In this document: piece by piece, positions 45,692-57,712 of the stretch
Layout: the number at the start of each line of letters is the position of its first letter
Numbering within the stretch: the stretch's first letter is position 1
NCBI GenBank assembly: GCA_002794775.1
Contig: NBAY01000001.1
Location: 1,240,001-1,304,000, forward strand
Direction of reading: 5' to 3'
Source: Porodaedalea pini
Taxonomy: Eukaryota > Basidiomycota > Agaricomycetes > Hymenochaetales > Hymenochaetaceae
Length of the DNA: 64,000 nt
The notes under the pieces: model-generated
Databases searched by the model: none
Told to the model about the DNA's origin: nothing
Seen by the model: only the letters and a program-made list of their open reading frames with translations
Program-made: the position numbers and the translations under genes

Positions 45692-47431
45692 TGAAAGGAA
45701 ATTTTCGCACATTCGGAAACGTCGATCAAGGCAGATCATCGTCAATCATACACGAGATCCCGTAGTCACCTGATCTTGACGGATACTTGCCCAGGCAAAA
45801 ATCCGTCAGTCACAATCAAGCTACACTGTCACATCTTGTGACATGGCACATAAACGTCAAGAAAGTAAAGGACAACCAATGGAGGTTGATCCCCAATGCA
45901 CCAAGTGCATGCTACTACAGAACGTAGCACAGAAGGTCCCAGAACTCCTGAAGACAATAGGATTAATGGACCAGGACATCACATTACGAGCACACAAGTG
46001 GGAAGGCCAATCCCCATACTTTGAAACAGGACAGGCAATCTACTATCGAGATGCCAAGACATATAAAGTCCATATCAGTAAAGAAGAACGTGGCATGGAG
46101 AACTACAAATGGGATACAGTTATCCAATACAATAAGGAGCCACATGAAGAATGCAGGAACTGCAAGATGATGATACGGATACCTACCCCGAGTCCAGTAC
46201 AAGGGAATGATGTACCAATACACATAATGACAGCACTCAAGCACTGTTGGGCATACCTCAGGGACATAAAGCATCAAGGCACGATTACGCTATATGAATT
46301 CGAGCACGTGTCAGGAAGACGAACATTCAAGATCACTCTAGCCTTAGGAGTACATGACCCACCGTTCACAATGGAGACATGTCTCGGTGGAGCGGCCTTA
46401 ACACCGAATGGACCTGACACTGAATGGCGATCCAAGAATAACCCATGGGTCCACATGGTTATCCCCAATGGATTTGAATGGGAGGAATGAACACCCGAGC
46501 GCAGCAATGCAACCCAATAGGCTATGCAGTGCCACAACCAAGGAAGACGCTTCGAGAAGCAGGGAAGTAAAGCCCCGATATAGAAGCACACGGGAGAAGC
46601 AGGAAGTTAATTAAACTGAAACATGTGGAGGATGTGGGAGCCCAACTACCGAATCAGTGATGTACTCACCCGAGCGCGCGGGTCATGACATCACGTGACT
46701 CACACCGCAGTCTAAATTGCAGAATGCAAGAAAACCATTGGATGGAGTACATGTGCATACATCCCCACCACAGCAGCCAAGTGCTGCAGCCACCTGAAAC
46801 ATAGGAAGGAGACGGAAGGGCATCTGGTTGGACAGAACGTAAAGAAATTGGAAATTCAGTAGGCTATATAAGACCGAGTAACTAGCACCCCAGATCCCCA
46901 TTCTCTATCGCTTTTATTTTACAAGTACGGTTTTAGCTACCTATATAGCTATCTTCTTACCCCTACCTCTACATCTATAACTACCACTGTGTAATATCCT
47001 CCTTGGTTGAATAACGAGTCCGCCCCACACTGGGTTGAGGATTTGTCCCAAGTTGAATAAGGATTGACTTTGATTGAGTAGACCCTCGGCTATGCCACGC
47101 CTAGAAGGTTCCTCTCATTGTCCACAGAACCAAGTCTGGTTGAGTGCATCTCGGCTACGCCAAGCCTTGCAGTTTGCCTCCTAGACAACACCGCAGCATA
47201 ACCGAACGTCTCTCGACCCTCTAGGGCATTACCTCCCCTATCTGCTGTAACTAAGTGCTTTCAATACCAACCTCAGGTTCCACCTGATAAGGGCAGCGAA
47301 GGAGAAGCTGGTTACGGGATCGGTCGAAGATAAGTAAAGTCGTCTCGGTAGTACACCACTCAGAGGACCATACAGTCCGGAAGGCAACACCTTCGTGGTT
47401 AAAGAATTGGAATATTCGCCCGACCCTAACA
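45692..47431 (+). repeat. Solo LTR F (1,740 bp) carrying an ORF
   Basis: TGAAAGG...CCTAACA flanked by GCTGG on both sides (45687-45691, 47432-47436), inserted in MITE b. TATATAAG at 46865-46872, followed by a pyrimidine-rich leader, fits U3-R-U5 order. There are no internal terminal repeats, so it is one LTR rather than a small full element. Confidence 0.7.
45843..46490 (+). CDS. Unknown 215-aa protein encoded in the U3 of LTR F
   Basis: An uninterrupted frame from ATG 45843 to TGA 46490. It has two CxxC pairs (CTKC near residue 19 and CRNC near residue 101) that could bind zinc, an acidic/basic N-terminal half and a hydrophobic-aromatic C-terminal half ending GFEWEE. I do not recognise the family. 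It lies upstream of the LTR TATA box and in the same orientation, so it would be read from an upstream promoter or an internal one not seen here. It is open although neighbouring transposon genes are riddled with stops. It could be a selected LTR gene, captured host sequence, or recent and not yet decayed. Confidence 0.6.
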   Translation: MAHKRQESKGQPMEVDPQCTKCMLLQNVAQKVPELLKTIGLMDQDITLRAHKWEGQSPYFETGQAIYYRDAKTYKVHISKEERGMENYKWDTVIQYNKEPHEECRNCKMMIRIPTPSPVQGNDVPIHIMTALKHCWAYLRDIKHQGTITLYEFEHVSGRRTFKITLALGVHDPPFTMETCLGGAALTPNGPDTEWRSKNNPWVHMVIPNGFEWEE

Positions 47432-47712
47432 GCTGGTCTGGAGTACTGTACAGTGAAATCTGAATGCAGGAAAAAATGAACAAGGGAAATGGGTTCAAAA
47501 ACAGTATTTTCACTGTTTTGGACTCAAATTTTGACTATTTGTTATCACTCTTGTTGAAATATGAAAGATGAGATTTAAAAAAATGAATTTAGCAACTTAG
47601 ATGATGCAAAAAGGTCAACTTTTGGTTGAGATATCAAAATGTTTGTGTTTTGAGGCTCTCATGGCACAAAAATCAGTGAAATCATGTGTGACAATACTTC
47701 TGAAAAGGGCAG

Positions 47713-48331
47713 CAACCTCCCAAACAATTATTTGAATACATGAAGCCTGAACAATTGTATTCTGTTTAGTTCCTCTCAAGGACCACTTGGAGTGAGAAAG
47801 AAGGTGGGGCTAGTTCTGTCCAATGTCACACTCTCTGGAGGCCTCTTTATGCTATTCACAGTCTATGCTGCACAGCATGCAGTCATTTGTAGTGCTGCAT
47901 ATGACTGGACAATGTACACTCACCCCTAACTTTGCACAGCTCTCAATTGGTGCTTTTGACCCAAGTCACAAAGCCTCTCACCCTTGTCAACCTGTCAATG
48001 TCAATCACATTTCTTAACCACTATACAAATTAAACTTTGAGGCATGTGTCAATTCTCTCAAGTGCTTGATAAAGATGAGTAGCACTTCCAAAACTCAATG
48101 TTCTCCCAAATTTATCACCTTTGCTTAATGTCCTATCTGTACATCACAAAGGACTCAGCAATATGTCATTTTTTGAGATCTGCTACAAGCAAAGTTGTAA
48201 GACTATGCTGACTCCCAATAAGCAAGTATGGCAAACTACATTGTATCTCAATCTATAGTATATAAGAGCTGACATTTTGTATGATTTGGTATACCCTACT
48301 CTAAACTTGACCACACGTGCATGAGATCAAC
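47713..48331. other. Spacer and upstream region of the coiled-coil gene
   Basis: Unique AT-rich sequence. TATATAAG at 48259-48266, 66 bp before the ATG at 48332, is a plausible core promoter. No other gene seen. Confidence 0.5.
48259..48266 (+). promoter_or_regulatory. TATA box of the coiled-coil gene
   Basis: TATATAAG 66 bp upstream of the first ATG of the following frame; position fits a short 5' leader. Confidence 0.5.
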
Positions 48332-49153
48332 ATGGTGAGAAGCTCACATACAAAATCCCACTCAGCAACGGATGAGAGGGATGCACTGTATAAAGAATAC
48401 CTAAGGACAACAGAGGAATTCAACAAGGTCTGGAATAAAGTAAGCCTGACTGTTGATGAGCTGCTATGGCATTGTAAGAGAGCAAACAACAAGAAAGACT
48501 TGTTCAAGAGTAGCCTGGAAGCATTTGGAGCAGTTTTGAAAGCATTGCAGGAGAACAGAGCTGCCTATGAAAAAGCTGCTAAGGCAGAGAAAGCATGTCA
48601 AAACCATCCTGAAAGTAAGCAAGTCGATGAGGCCCTGGAGAAAGCACAGAAGGCCAAAGAGAAAACTGTACAGGATCTCAATACTGCCATCAAAGAAGTA
48701 GTGACAACATGTGGAGCAGGACTTAGGCATATGGAAGAAGACTTTGGAAGTTCATCACACAAAGAGGTAGTCAATATAAAGAAGCATTTTGAATATACAC
48801 ACTATATACTGGAGCAGAAGTCTGTCTATAATTTTGACAAAGCTCTATCTTATTGGCAGCAGGCCTTCCAGGTGCAAGAGCACATCTGCACTATGTATGA
48901 CAAAGATAAAATCTCCAGGCTTCAAGATGAGACTGGGAAATTACAAGAGCAAGTATATAAACTATCAGTGGCAAATATCCATACAGTTGAAAGCAAAACA
49001 CAGAGGATTGAAGAAATCAAGGGAGAGTGTAGGAGTTTGATGCAGGAAGTTGATAAGACAGTCGGACATGACAATTATGTGCTGAGCGAAATCTTCTCAA
49101 AGTTGAAACACTTTTACAGAGAAGTCAAGTTTGCTGAACAAAATAGAGTTTGA
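48332..49153 (+). CDS. Intronless coiled-coil protein, function unknown
   Basis: 273 aa from ATG 48332 (five in-frame codons upstream start with GTG). The sequence is rich in Lys, Glu, Gln and Ala. Long heptad-like runs lie near residues 60-125 (LKALQENRAAYEKAAKAEKA and following) and 205-265, so it should form coiled coils. There is no signal peptide, membrane segment or catalytic motif. It lacks introns, unlike the host genes at the left. It stands between two foldback MITEs but carries none of the decay seen in the transposon genes. Family not recognised; a cytoplasmic scaffold or tethering role is possible but unproven. Confidence 0.65.
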   Translation: MVRSSHTKSHSATDERDALYKEYLRTTEEFNKVWNKVSLTVDELLWHCKRANNKKDLFKSSLEAFGAVLKALQENRAAYEKAAKAEKACQNHPESKQVDEALEKAQKAKEKTVQDLNTAIKEVVTTCGAGLRHMEEDFGSSSHKEVVNIKKHFEYTHYILEQKSVYNFDKALSYWQQAFQVQEHICTMYDKDKISRLQDETGKLQEQVYKLSVANIHTVESKTQRIEEIKGECRSLMQEVDKTVGHDNYVLSEIFSKLKHFYREVKFAEQNRV

Positions 49154-49602
49154 GAGAAAAAAAGGGAAGAAAAGCAAGCTCAAGCTAAGTGTCAGTGCTG
49201 AGGATGTAGAGAATGGTGCACTGCATGGTTGACATGAGAAACTTATGCACTTAGGCTAGATGTAGTGGTATAATCATAGCAAACATAGATCTGCCATATC
49301 CACTCTCTTCTGAGCATGAGATGTGAATGTGAACAGAGAATGCCGTTTGAACTGAATAGAACACTGAAAGTGATTGTACTAGTGCACCAGAAGGTGGACC
49401 AATAAGTCTCACTTTCTCACAAGAGGCATTTGTTTCTCTGCAGATTCGCTTACAGATGACGATGGGGTGCCACGCTTGCCGTTACACATGTCTGCACCCT
49501 TGACCTACTCGGAATGAGACAGTTCAATAGCATGCAGTGAGAAGAGATGGAAGCTTGTCAGGTGATCTGGCCCTCGATGAGTTTATCGGCTGGTTTGACC
49601 TA
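49154..49602. other. Spacer between coiled-coil gene and MITE c
   Basis: Unique sequence. Its last codons before the MITE can be read as LDEFIGWFD and continue into 61317 after removal of the MITE and its insert, but this is too short to call a gene. Confidence 0.35.
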
Positions 49603-50917
49603 CTGCCCTTTTCAGAAGTATTGTCACACGTGATTTCACTGATTTTTGTGCCATGAGAGCCTTAAAACACAAACATTTTGATATCTCAACCAAAAGTTGA
49701 CCTTTTTGCATCATCTAAGTTGTTAAATTCATTTTTTTATTTCATCTTTCATATTTCAACAAGAGTGATAACAAATAGTCAAAATTTGAGTCCAAAACAG
49801 TGAAAATACTGTTTTTGAACCCATTTCCCTTGTTCATTTTTTCCTGCACTCAGATTTCACTGTACAGTACTCCAGACCAGCACAGAACTCCAGTATTAGT
49901 CTATTATGAATTTACAGACTGATTTTGAGATGTATTGTGAGGTAGATGTGCTGAATTGGTGCATGCCTAAAACACACAAATCCCCTCTGTTTCTGCAAGC
50001 CCCTCAGCCCCCAGGAAAAATTCTTCTCAACTAAGTTCATGCATGTAAATTCATTCAAAGTGTATTGGAAGACATTTGAGCAGCATCCAGGGCTCTAGCA
50101 TCAACCAGTGAGCTGAATTGAGTACCAGATTCTGACTGTATGCACTATTCCTGTGAGCATATCCCTGATTCATAAAGCAAGCCTGTATCCATGGATACTG
50201 CTCAAATCTGTTCCAATACACTTTGAATGAATTTACATGCATGAAATTAGTTGAGAAGATTTTTTCCTGGGGGCTGGGGGGCTTGCAGAAACAGAGGGGA
50301 TTTGTGTGTTTTAGGCATGCACCAATTCATCACATCTACCTCATAACACATCTCAAAATCAGTCTGTAAATTCATAATAGACTAATACTGGAGTTCTGTG
50401 CTGGTCTGGAGCACTGTACAGTGAAATCTGAGTGCAGGAAAAAATGAACAAGGGAAATGGGTTCAAAAACAGTATTTTCACTGTTTTGGACTCAAATTTT
50501 GACTATTTGTTATCACTCTTGTTGAAATATGAAAGATGAAATAAAAAAATGAATTTAACAACTTAGATGATGCAAAAAGGTCAACTTTTGGTTGAGATAT
50601 CAAAATGTTTGTGTTTTGAGGCTCTCATGGCACAAAAATCAGTGAAATCGCGTGTGACAATCTTACAGCCATTTTCATAAGTCCTGCGACACGTGCATGT
50701 CACGTGAAGTGAGCCACATCAGAGCCAAAGTGTCAAAAAATTAGAATGAATGCCTATTTTCTCTGTGAATTCTGCACAGAACCTGCTCATTACAGCCTTT
50801 TTCATAAGTCCTGTGACACGTGCATGTCATGTGAAATGAGCCGCGTCAGAGCCAAAGTGTCGAAGAATTAGAATGAATGCCTATTTTCTCTGTGAATTCT
50901 GCACAGTACCTGCTCAT

Positions 50918-51641
50918 TAAGTACTCAAAAAAAAGGCACGGTTCTCAGGAGAAGAAATAAGTAAAATATGGAGCAATAAATTGACTGTGTAGGTGGGTGG
51001 AGATCAAACAAGTGCAGCTGGTCTGTTCTCTCACCCATTTCCACTGAGATTCAAAAATTATGGCTCCCCTACATCTATCTATAAAATTCTTTCCTGTGTC
51101 TGTAAATTAAGTATATGACTATACCAACATCTCCTGCAAGTTTGAAGCCAATCCATTCAGTATTCATGGTCCAGCAGCAAGATTTGTGTTCCACTTCAAG
51201 CTCTTTCCATCCTCCTTTTCTCACAACAGGTCTTGCAGAGTAGAACACAAATCTTGCTGCTGCACCATGAATACTGAATGGATTGGCTTCAAACTTGCAG
51301 GAGATGTTGGTATAGTCATATACTTAATTTAAAGATACAGGAAAGAATTTTATAGGTAGATGTAGGGGAGCCATAATTTTTGAATCTCAGTGGAAATGTA
51401 TGAGAGAACAGACCAGCTGCACTTGTTTGATCTCCACCTGCCTACACAATCAATTTATTGCTCCATATTTTACTTATTTCTTCTCCTGAGAACCGTGCCT
51501 TTTTTTTGAGTACTTAATGAGCAGGTACTGTGCAGAATTCACAGAGAAAATAGGCATTCATTCTAATTCTTCGACACTTTGGCTCTGACGCAGCTCACTT
51601 CACGTGACATGCACGTGTCACAGGACTTATGAAAATGGCTG
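50918..51641. mobile_element. Foldback MITE S, innermost, left outer arm missing
   Basis: Inner left arm, centre near 51225, complete right arm ending ATGGCTG and TA. It sits at the same TA inside R as R does inside P. Only two left outer arms are present for three right arms, so one was lost or collapsed. Confidence 0.6.
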
Positions 51642-52312
51642 TAAGTACTCAAAAAAAAGGCATGGTTCTCAGGAGAAGAAATAAGTAAAATATGGAGCAA
51701 TAAACTGACTGTGTATGTGGGTGGAGATCAAACAAGTGCAGCTGGTCTGTTCTCTCACCCATTTCCACTGAGATTCAAAAATTATGGCTCCCCTACATCT
51801 ACCTATAAAATTCTTTCCTGTGTCTGTAAATTAAGTATACGACTATACAAACATCTCCTGCAAGTTTGAAGCCAATCCGTTCAGTATTCATGGTGCAGCA
51901 GCAAGATTTGTGTTCTACTCTGCAAGACCTGTTGTGAGTGGAAAGAGCTTGAAGTGGAACACAAATCTTGCTGCTGCACCATGAATACTGAATGGATTGG
52001 CTTCAAACTTGCAGGAGATGTTGATATAGTCATGTACGTAATTTACAGACACAGGAAAGAATTTTATAGGTAGATGTAGGGGAGCCATAATTTTTGAATC
52101 TCAGTGGAAATGGGTGAGAGAACAGACCAGCTGCACTTGTTTGATCTCTGCCCACCTACACAGTCAATTTATTGCTCCATATTTTACTTATTTCTTCTCC
52201 TGAGAACCGTGCCTTTTTTTTTGAGTACTTAATGAGCAGGTTCTGTGCAGAATTCACAGAGAAAATAGGCATTCATTCTAATTTTTTGACACTTTGGCTC
52301 TGATGCAGCTCA

Positions 52313-52798
52313 TGTTAGGCAGAAGTCTGGGTGGAACTCAGACTAGGCAACCTCAATGTGCAGCACCTGACGGTGACGCGGACATTGTCTGGGACGGGCT
52401 GTATCTCAAACGTGAAGTTTGGGCAGCAGGCTTTCTCAGACTGGACGATGTGGAGGTAAGAGGATTAATACAAGTCTAACTAATACAGGGGGGACGGGTC
52501 TCACCTGGACGATGTGGAGGTAAGAGGAAAAGCAGAACAGGGGGCTTCTGCGATTCCACCTTCCTCTATATAGTGTTGTCTGTGGGATTGTATTATCTAA
52601 GTGCTGTATAGTTTACATAACTAGGAATGGAACGAATGAAGGTTGGGTCGCACTAAGTGAGTGTGGGAATGATTATGTATGACATAAGAATGGGAAATGA
52701 TTATGAAAGAAGGTTAAATATAATGGAAAGGAGCAGTTAAAAGAAAGGAAATGGTAAAAGGGAAAATAAAAGAAAAGGTAAAAGTTCGAGTCCTAACA
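52313..52798 (-). repeat. 3' LTR of element C
   Basis: 486 bp. By eye it differs from the 5' LTR at six positions, all CG against TG or CA. Confidence 0.92.
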
Positions 52799-55700
52799 TT
52801 ACCCCCCCCTCAAGGTTGGGCGTCCCAACCAACCAAGATCGAGGTCGTCTGGTTCGGTGTCGACAAAGCGTGGGCGAAGTCATTGGCGAGGAATGTCGAG
52901 TTTTCGAGGGGTGCTGGGATGTTTTTGATAGAATTCAGCGATCGCCTCCCTTGTGTTCTTGCCAAAGTCCATCTTGGGCTGCCAAGTTGGTTCATTGTAG
53001 CCAACCCACTTGATGAGGTACTGTAGCTTTCCTCGGTGCAGACGCGAGTCTAGAATTTCCTCAATCTCGTACTCCTCCTCATTGTCAACAATGTCAGGTG
53101 GCGGCAGTGCTGGTTGTTTCTGGCTCTCAAAGGATGGTTCGACAGCGGGCTTTAGCAGGGTCTCATTGAAGACCAGGTGGACCTTCTTCCATCACTTGGG
53201 GAGCCTGAGTTTGTATGCGCTAGCTCCCACCTTGTCGACGATCTTGAAGGGACCATACCATTTGTCAGCGAGTTTCTTCGTTGGCAAATCTGTGCTGATG
53301 TTTCGCCCGTCGAGGAAAACCTTGTCTCCAGCCTTGTACTCCACCGAAGTCCCTGCTGTCCGGTCGTGGTAGCGCTTCATGTTGTCCACCGCCTTGACCA
53401 AGTTTTCCTTTGCAACGCAATGAGTCTCCTTGATGTGTTTTGTGAATTCTTCCGCCGACATGTTGGCAGATGAGGTTTGTGTTGTGTCAAAGCTCAAGGG
53501 GTGACATCCTGTGTTCGCATAGAAGAGGGACATTTTCATCGCCGAGTGTTCGCGGTTGTTGTACGCAAACTCCGCGAGGGGGAGCCAGTCCTTCCAGTCC
53601 GATTGACGATGGTTAACGAAGAGTCGAAGGTACTGTTTGAGCTCCTGGTTAATGTGTTCCGTTTGACCATCTGTCTGTGGGTGATACGCCATCGACAGGT
53701 TGCCTTCGATGTGTAGGAGTTTGTACAGTTCCTTCATCATCGACGTGTTGAACTGCGTGCCTCGGTCATGGATGATCTTTTTTTGGCAAGCCATGGAGGC
53801 GGAAGACGTGGTCGCGGTACAGCTGAGCCATGCCTTCTGCTGACAACTTCATCATCATCGGGATAGCGTGCATCTGTTTCGAGAACCTATCAACAAAGAC
53901 GCAGATTGTGTTGTGCCCCTTGGAGTCCAGGAGCTCTCCAATGAGGTTGACCGTGATGATTTCCCAGGGGCCTTCAGGAACTGCATTTGGGTGGAGTGGC
54001 CTTGACCTCGACACCCTCAGAGCCTTTGTTCATTGACAGCGATCACACCCTCGGACATACACTCGGATGTCGGAGAACATCGACATCCACCAGAAGTCTT
54101 GATGGACAAGCTCCACCGTTTTTGACACTCCTGGGTGTCCAGCCAGTACTGAGTCGTGACATTCCCACAATATGGCCTCCTTCATCGTCGATGGCACATA
54201 CACCTTGCCTCTCATCCACCACAACCTGGCGACTTCCATCATACCCATCGGCCTCTCCGACCCATCCTGCACCCTCTGCGCGTCACCCACTCGTTCCAAC
54301 ATCTCATCTCACAACATCCTCACCACTCCATGATTCAGCCACTTCTCCTTGATGAACATGACGCCGTCATTATCATCCTTCCCCTCATCGTAGCCGGTCT
54401 TACGCAACAGTAAGTCCGCCTTGCCCATCGTCTTCCCTGACTTGTGCTCAAGGCGGAAGTCAAATTCCTCGAGCTCTGTCCGCCAGCAAGCTTGTCGGTA
54501 GCTCAGCTTTTGCGCCGACCTGAAGTAGGTGAGGTTGGCGTGATCAGACCAGATCTCAATAGGGTGACAGGCACCGAGAAGGTACTGTCTCCACTCTTTG
54601 AGCGCCGAAACAATCGCGAGCATCTCCTTGTCATAGATCTTGTAGTTTCGTTCCACTGGCAGGAGTGCTTCGGACCTGTAGGCAACTACCCTCCACTTGC
54701 CTTCCTGCTTCTGCAACAACACGCCTCCAAGCGCAAAGTTTGATGAGTCCACCTCGATGCGGAAAGGGCCCTCATTGTTTGCAATGGCCAGGACTGGAGG
54801 TGAGCAGAGACGTCATCTCAACTCCTCAAACGCTTCTTGCTGTTCAGTCTCCCATACCCAATCCTTCTTGCCTGTCAGCGACGTTAGCAGATGGACCACC
54901 TTGCTGTAGTCCTTGATGAACCGTCGCAGCCAGTTTCCCATGCTGAGGAATTGTTGTAGCTGCTTGAGGTTTCGCGGGACTGGCCAGTCTGCAATTGCTT
55001 CCGTCTTCACCGGGTCAGCCCTGATCTCACCATTGCCAACAATGTGGCCGAGGTATTTCACAACCTTGGCATCAAATTCGCATTTCTCCAGTTTCAGGTA
55101 TAGACTGTTCTCTCACAGGATCTGAAGGACGCGCCTCGAGGTTTCGATATGTTCCTTGAGAGTTTGTGAGAGGATCAGTATGTCGTCGAGGTAGACGATG
55201 ATCAGGTTATCGTAGATCAGTCCCTTGAAGATGTGGTTGACAAAAGCTTGAAACGTCACCGGTGCATTACAAAGACCAAAGAACATGACTGTCGGTTTGA
55301 AGAGACCCATGTTTGTGCAGAACACTGCCTTCCATTCATCACCTTCTCAGATCCGGACGTTGTAGTATCCCCAGTGAAGGTCAAGCTTGGTGATGAACTT
55401 TGCCTTCTTGACCTTGTCAACCAGTTCGTTGATGAGGGGGAGAGGATACTTGTTCTTGATTGTACTGTCATTGAGTTTACAGTAGTCCTGGATTGGGCAT
55501 AGCGACTTGTCGGCCTTCTTAATGAAGAAGAAGGGTGACGCCATCGGTGAGATCAACTTTCGTATGCGGCCCGACTTCAAGTTTTCTTCAAGGAAGTCCT
55601 TTAGCGATTGCTGTTCTGTTGGTGTCAGTGGATAGATCTTGCAGTTGCTAGGCTTAAAGTCAGGTTTCAAGTCGATGACGTGATCCCAGGGGCGATGTTC

Positions 55701-56354
55701 TGGTAGCTTTTTGAAGCCCTTCTCGCTGAAGACGTCAGCAAAGTTGTTGAGGTATGCGGGCCAGGACACCTTGTCCATTCGCACCTCTCTCACCCTCCTC
55801 ATCTCCTCCACACCCTCCTTCTTGATCACGCACTCCTCTGGACAACGGGTGAATTTGATCAAACCTGCTTTCCAGTCAACCTCTGGGTTATGACGTCAAA
55901 GCCAGTCGTAGCCAAGGAAGATGTTTGACGATGCCAGGGATGTTACCACAAGGACAATCCTTTCCTTGTGGTGTCCAATTATCAGCTTGATGTCAACATA
56001 TCTCTCAATCAAACCGGCCTTGTTGTGCGTGCCATCTGCATTGAGTACTGCGAGGGGTCTGATGTAACGCTTGGTCTCCAACCCATACCATTTGACGAAC
56101 CTCACGTCGATGCATGATCCCGTACACCCCAAATCCATGAGGGCATGCGCATCCACCTCTTTTGCTTCACTCTCCACTTTGTATCCAACGTTCAGGAGGA
56201 GGTCCAGCTGGCGTCTGCCAGTTCCCCTCACAAACAGCTGTTCGTACTCATTCTCTTTGTTCACATTGGTGGGGACTTCGTAATCGGAAAAACCATCGAC
56301 GTCATTTGCACCTACGTACTGTACAGATGGTTGGTTATATCTTATTGAGTCCAA
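52799..56354 (-). pseudogene. pol: Element C pol
   Basis: Protease (altered to DLGCTGSC), RT with YLDD kept, RNase H, integrase and chromodomain relics in order. Stops or shifts fall near 55895, 55345, 55112, 54812, 54308, 54029, 53790 and 53190; several are TGA at Arg codons of A (for instance ELR-stop near 54812). Confidence 0.88.
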
Positions 56355-56395
56355 TTCCGGAACCCCTTGTTCTTCCCGGTCAGTCGTCCCGATAG

Positions 56396-57712
56396 CTACG
56401 CCTGACCACTCACAAAATCCTGCGAGTTGATGACCTCTTTGTCATCGCCATCTTCCTCCACATAGTCCTCCACAGTTGACCTCTGAGTGTCTAAAACTTC
56501 CTCAAAGGCCGATTCCTTCATCGCACCCAGCTCATCGGCAAGAAGACGACACTCACCTGGCGCCATCATCTGCAGCATGCGCTGCACGATCGTCTTCCCT
56601 TGTGGGCACATGTCCTTGAAGTGGCCAAGTTTACCACAGATCCAGCACACCCTCCTCCATTGTGCCTCATTCATCGAGACATCCATTGGCTGGCCGGCAC
56701 CTCCAAAAGTAACACCAGTCACATCACGTTTGTCAACGTGGGGGACCGGGATCTGTCGACGAGTTGGGGGTGCCTGTTGTTGCTGGCATGGTGGAAGTGG
56801 GAATGCATGACCTCGTTGTATCGCACAGATCTGTTGTTCACCACGATCGATCTCAATGGCCTTTTTCTTCCAGTTGTCGTACGTGGTCGGGACTGGCATC
56901 GACCTCAATACCCCTCGGACCACCTCGATGTTCATTGCGTGCTTTAGGCGGTCGCAGATGATGCTGTCGTCCGTCAGTCCTGCTCTCGTGATGACAACAT
57001 TGAGCTTCTGGAAAAACTCGTTGGCGGTGAGGTCCTTCTGAACCTTGGTTCGGAATTCCGCTAGCGCTTTTTCCTTCCAGTTCGGGTCATCGAACGAGGC
57101 ATCTAGGTGCTCCTGGAACCTTGTCCAACTGTCGGTGAAGGTTACGATTCCTGCTGTCATCGACTCCTCCACGTAGTTTTGCACCCACGTTGCTGCGTTG
57201 CCACCTTTTAGGTAGGAGAGAGTGACATAGATCTTGCTTTCAGACATTGGGTACCGGTTTGGGTTTGCCGAGACAAAGAGGAGGACCTCACGTTTGAAGT
57301 CTAGATAGTCGTCACCGCCAGTGAATTCACGTGGCCAGGCGATGTCGATGCTGGGGGTCGGGGGGTTAGCTGCCGTGACTGGTGCCAGGGCGTTGTTTGC
57401 CTGATGGGCAAAGGCGTTTGCGACAATGGCCGCAATCTGCTCCATCTGCTGCTGACTGAAACCTCCTGCTGACATTGCGGGTTCAGGCATGGGTGTCAAA
57501 GGTTCAGGAGGGGTTGGCGGTGAAAGATCTCTATGAGTCTCGTGGTAGGGTCCTGGAGTCGGTGGTAAGTTGATGGTAGATGTTGACGGTGCAGGTGATG
57601 ACAAGACGGCTGGGGGCCACCTAGCTCTCCTTCCTTCTTCATTCGTCGAATACCAGCTATGCCGGATCTCACTCCACCAGATGTCATATGTAACACTGCT
57701 GTTGTTGGTCAT
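56396..57712 (-). CDS. gag: Element C Gag, open reading frame
   Basis: 438 aa from an ATG at 57712, the longest Gag in the window; the extra N-terminal 70 or so residues correspond to open sequence upstream of the A gag ATG. Capsid-like region about 110-280, zinc knuckle CWICGKLGHFKDMC near 350, acidic tail. It is the only open gag besides A, although its pol is broken. It could still supply Gag protein if transcribed; that is inference. Confidence 0.88.
   Translation of the reverse strand: MTNNSSVTYDIWWSEIRHSWYSTNEEGRRARWPPAVLSSPAPSTSTINLPPTPGPYHETHRDLSPPTPPEPLTPMPEPAMSAGGFSQQQMEQIAAIVANAFAHQANNALAPVTAANPPTPSIDIAWPREFTGGDDYLDFKREVLLFVSANPNRYPMSESKIYVTLSYLKGGNAATWVQNYVEESMTAGIVTFTDSWTRFQEHLDASFDDPNWKEKALAEFRTKVQKDLTANEFFQKLNVVITRAGLTDDSIICDRLKHAMNIEVVRGVLRSMPVPTTYDNWKKKAIEIDRGEQQICAIQRGHAFPLPPCQQQQAPPTRRQIPVPHVDKRDVTGVTFGGAGQPMDVSMNEAQWRRVCWICGKLGHFKDMCPQGKTIVQRMLQMMAPGECRLLADELGAMKESAFEEVLDTQRSTVEDYVEEDGDDKEVINSQDFVSGQA

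Larger units (their letters stand above)
28535..47712. mobile_element. Foldback MITE, copy b, split by elements D and F
   Basis: Pieces 28535-29212, 45569-45691 and 47437-47712 add up to 1,077 bp and follow copy a in order. Element D sits between the first two pieces and LTR F between the last two. Left flank is TA, right flank CA (probably a mutated TA). Confidence 0.85.

Noticed and set aside
46274..46591. 105-codon minus-strand frame
   Set aside because: Antisense of the 215-aa ORF in LTR F without its own support.
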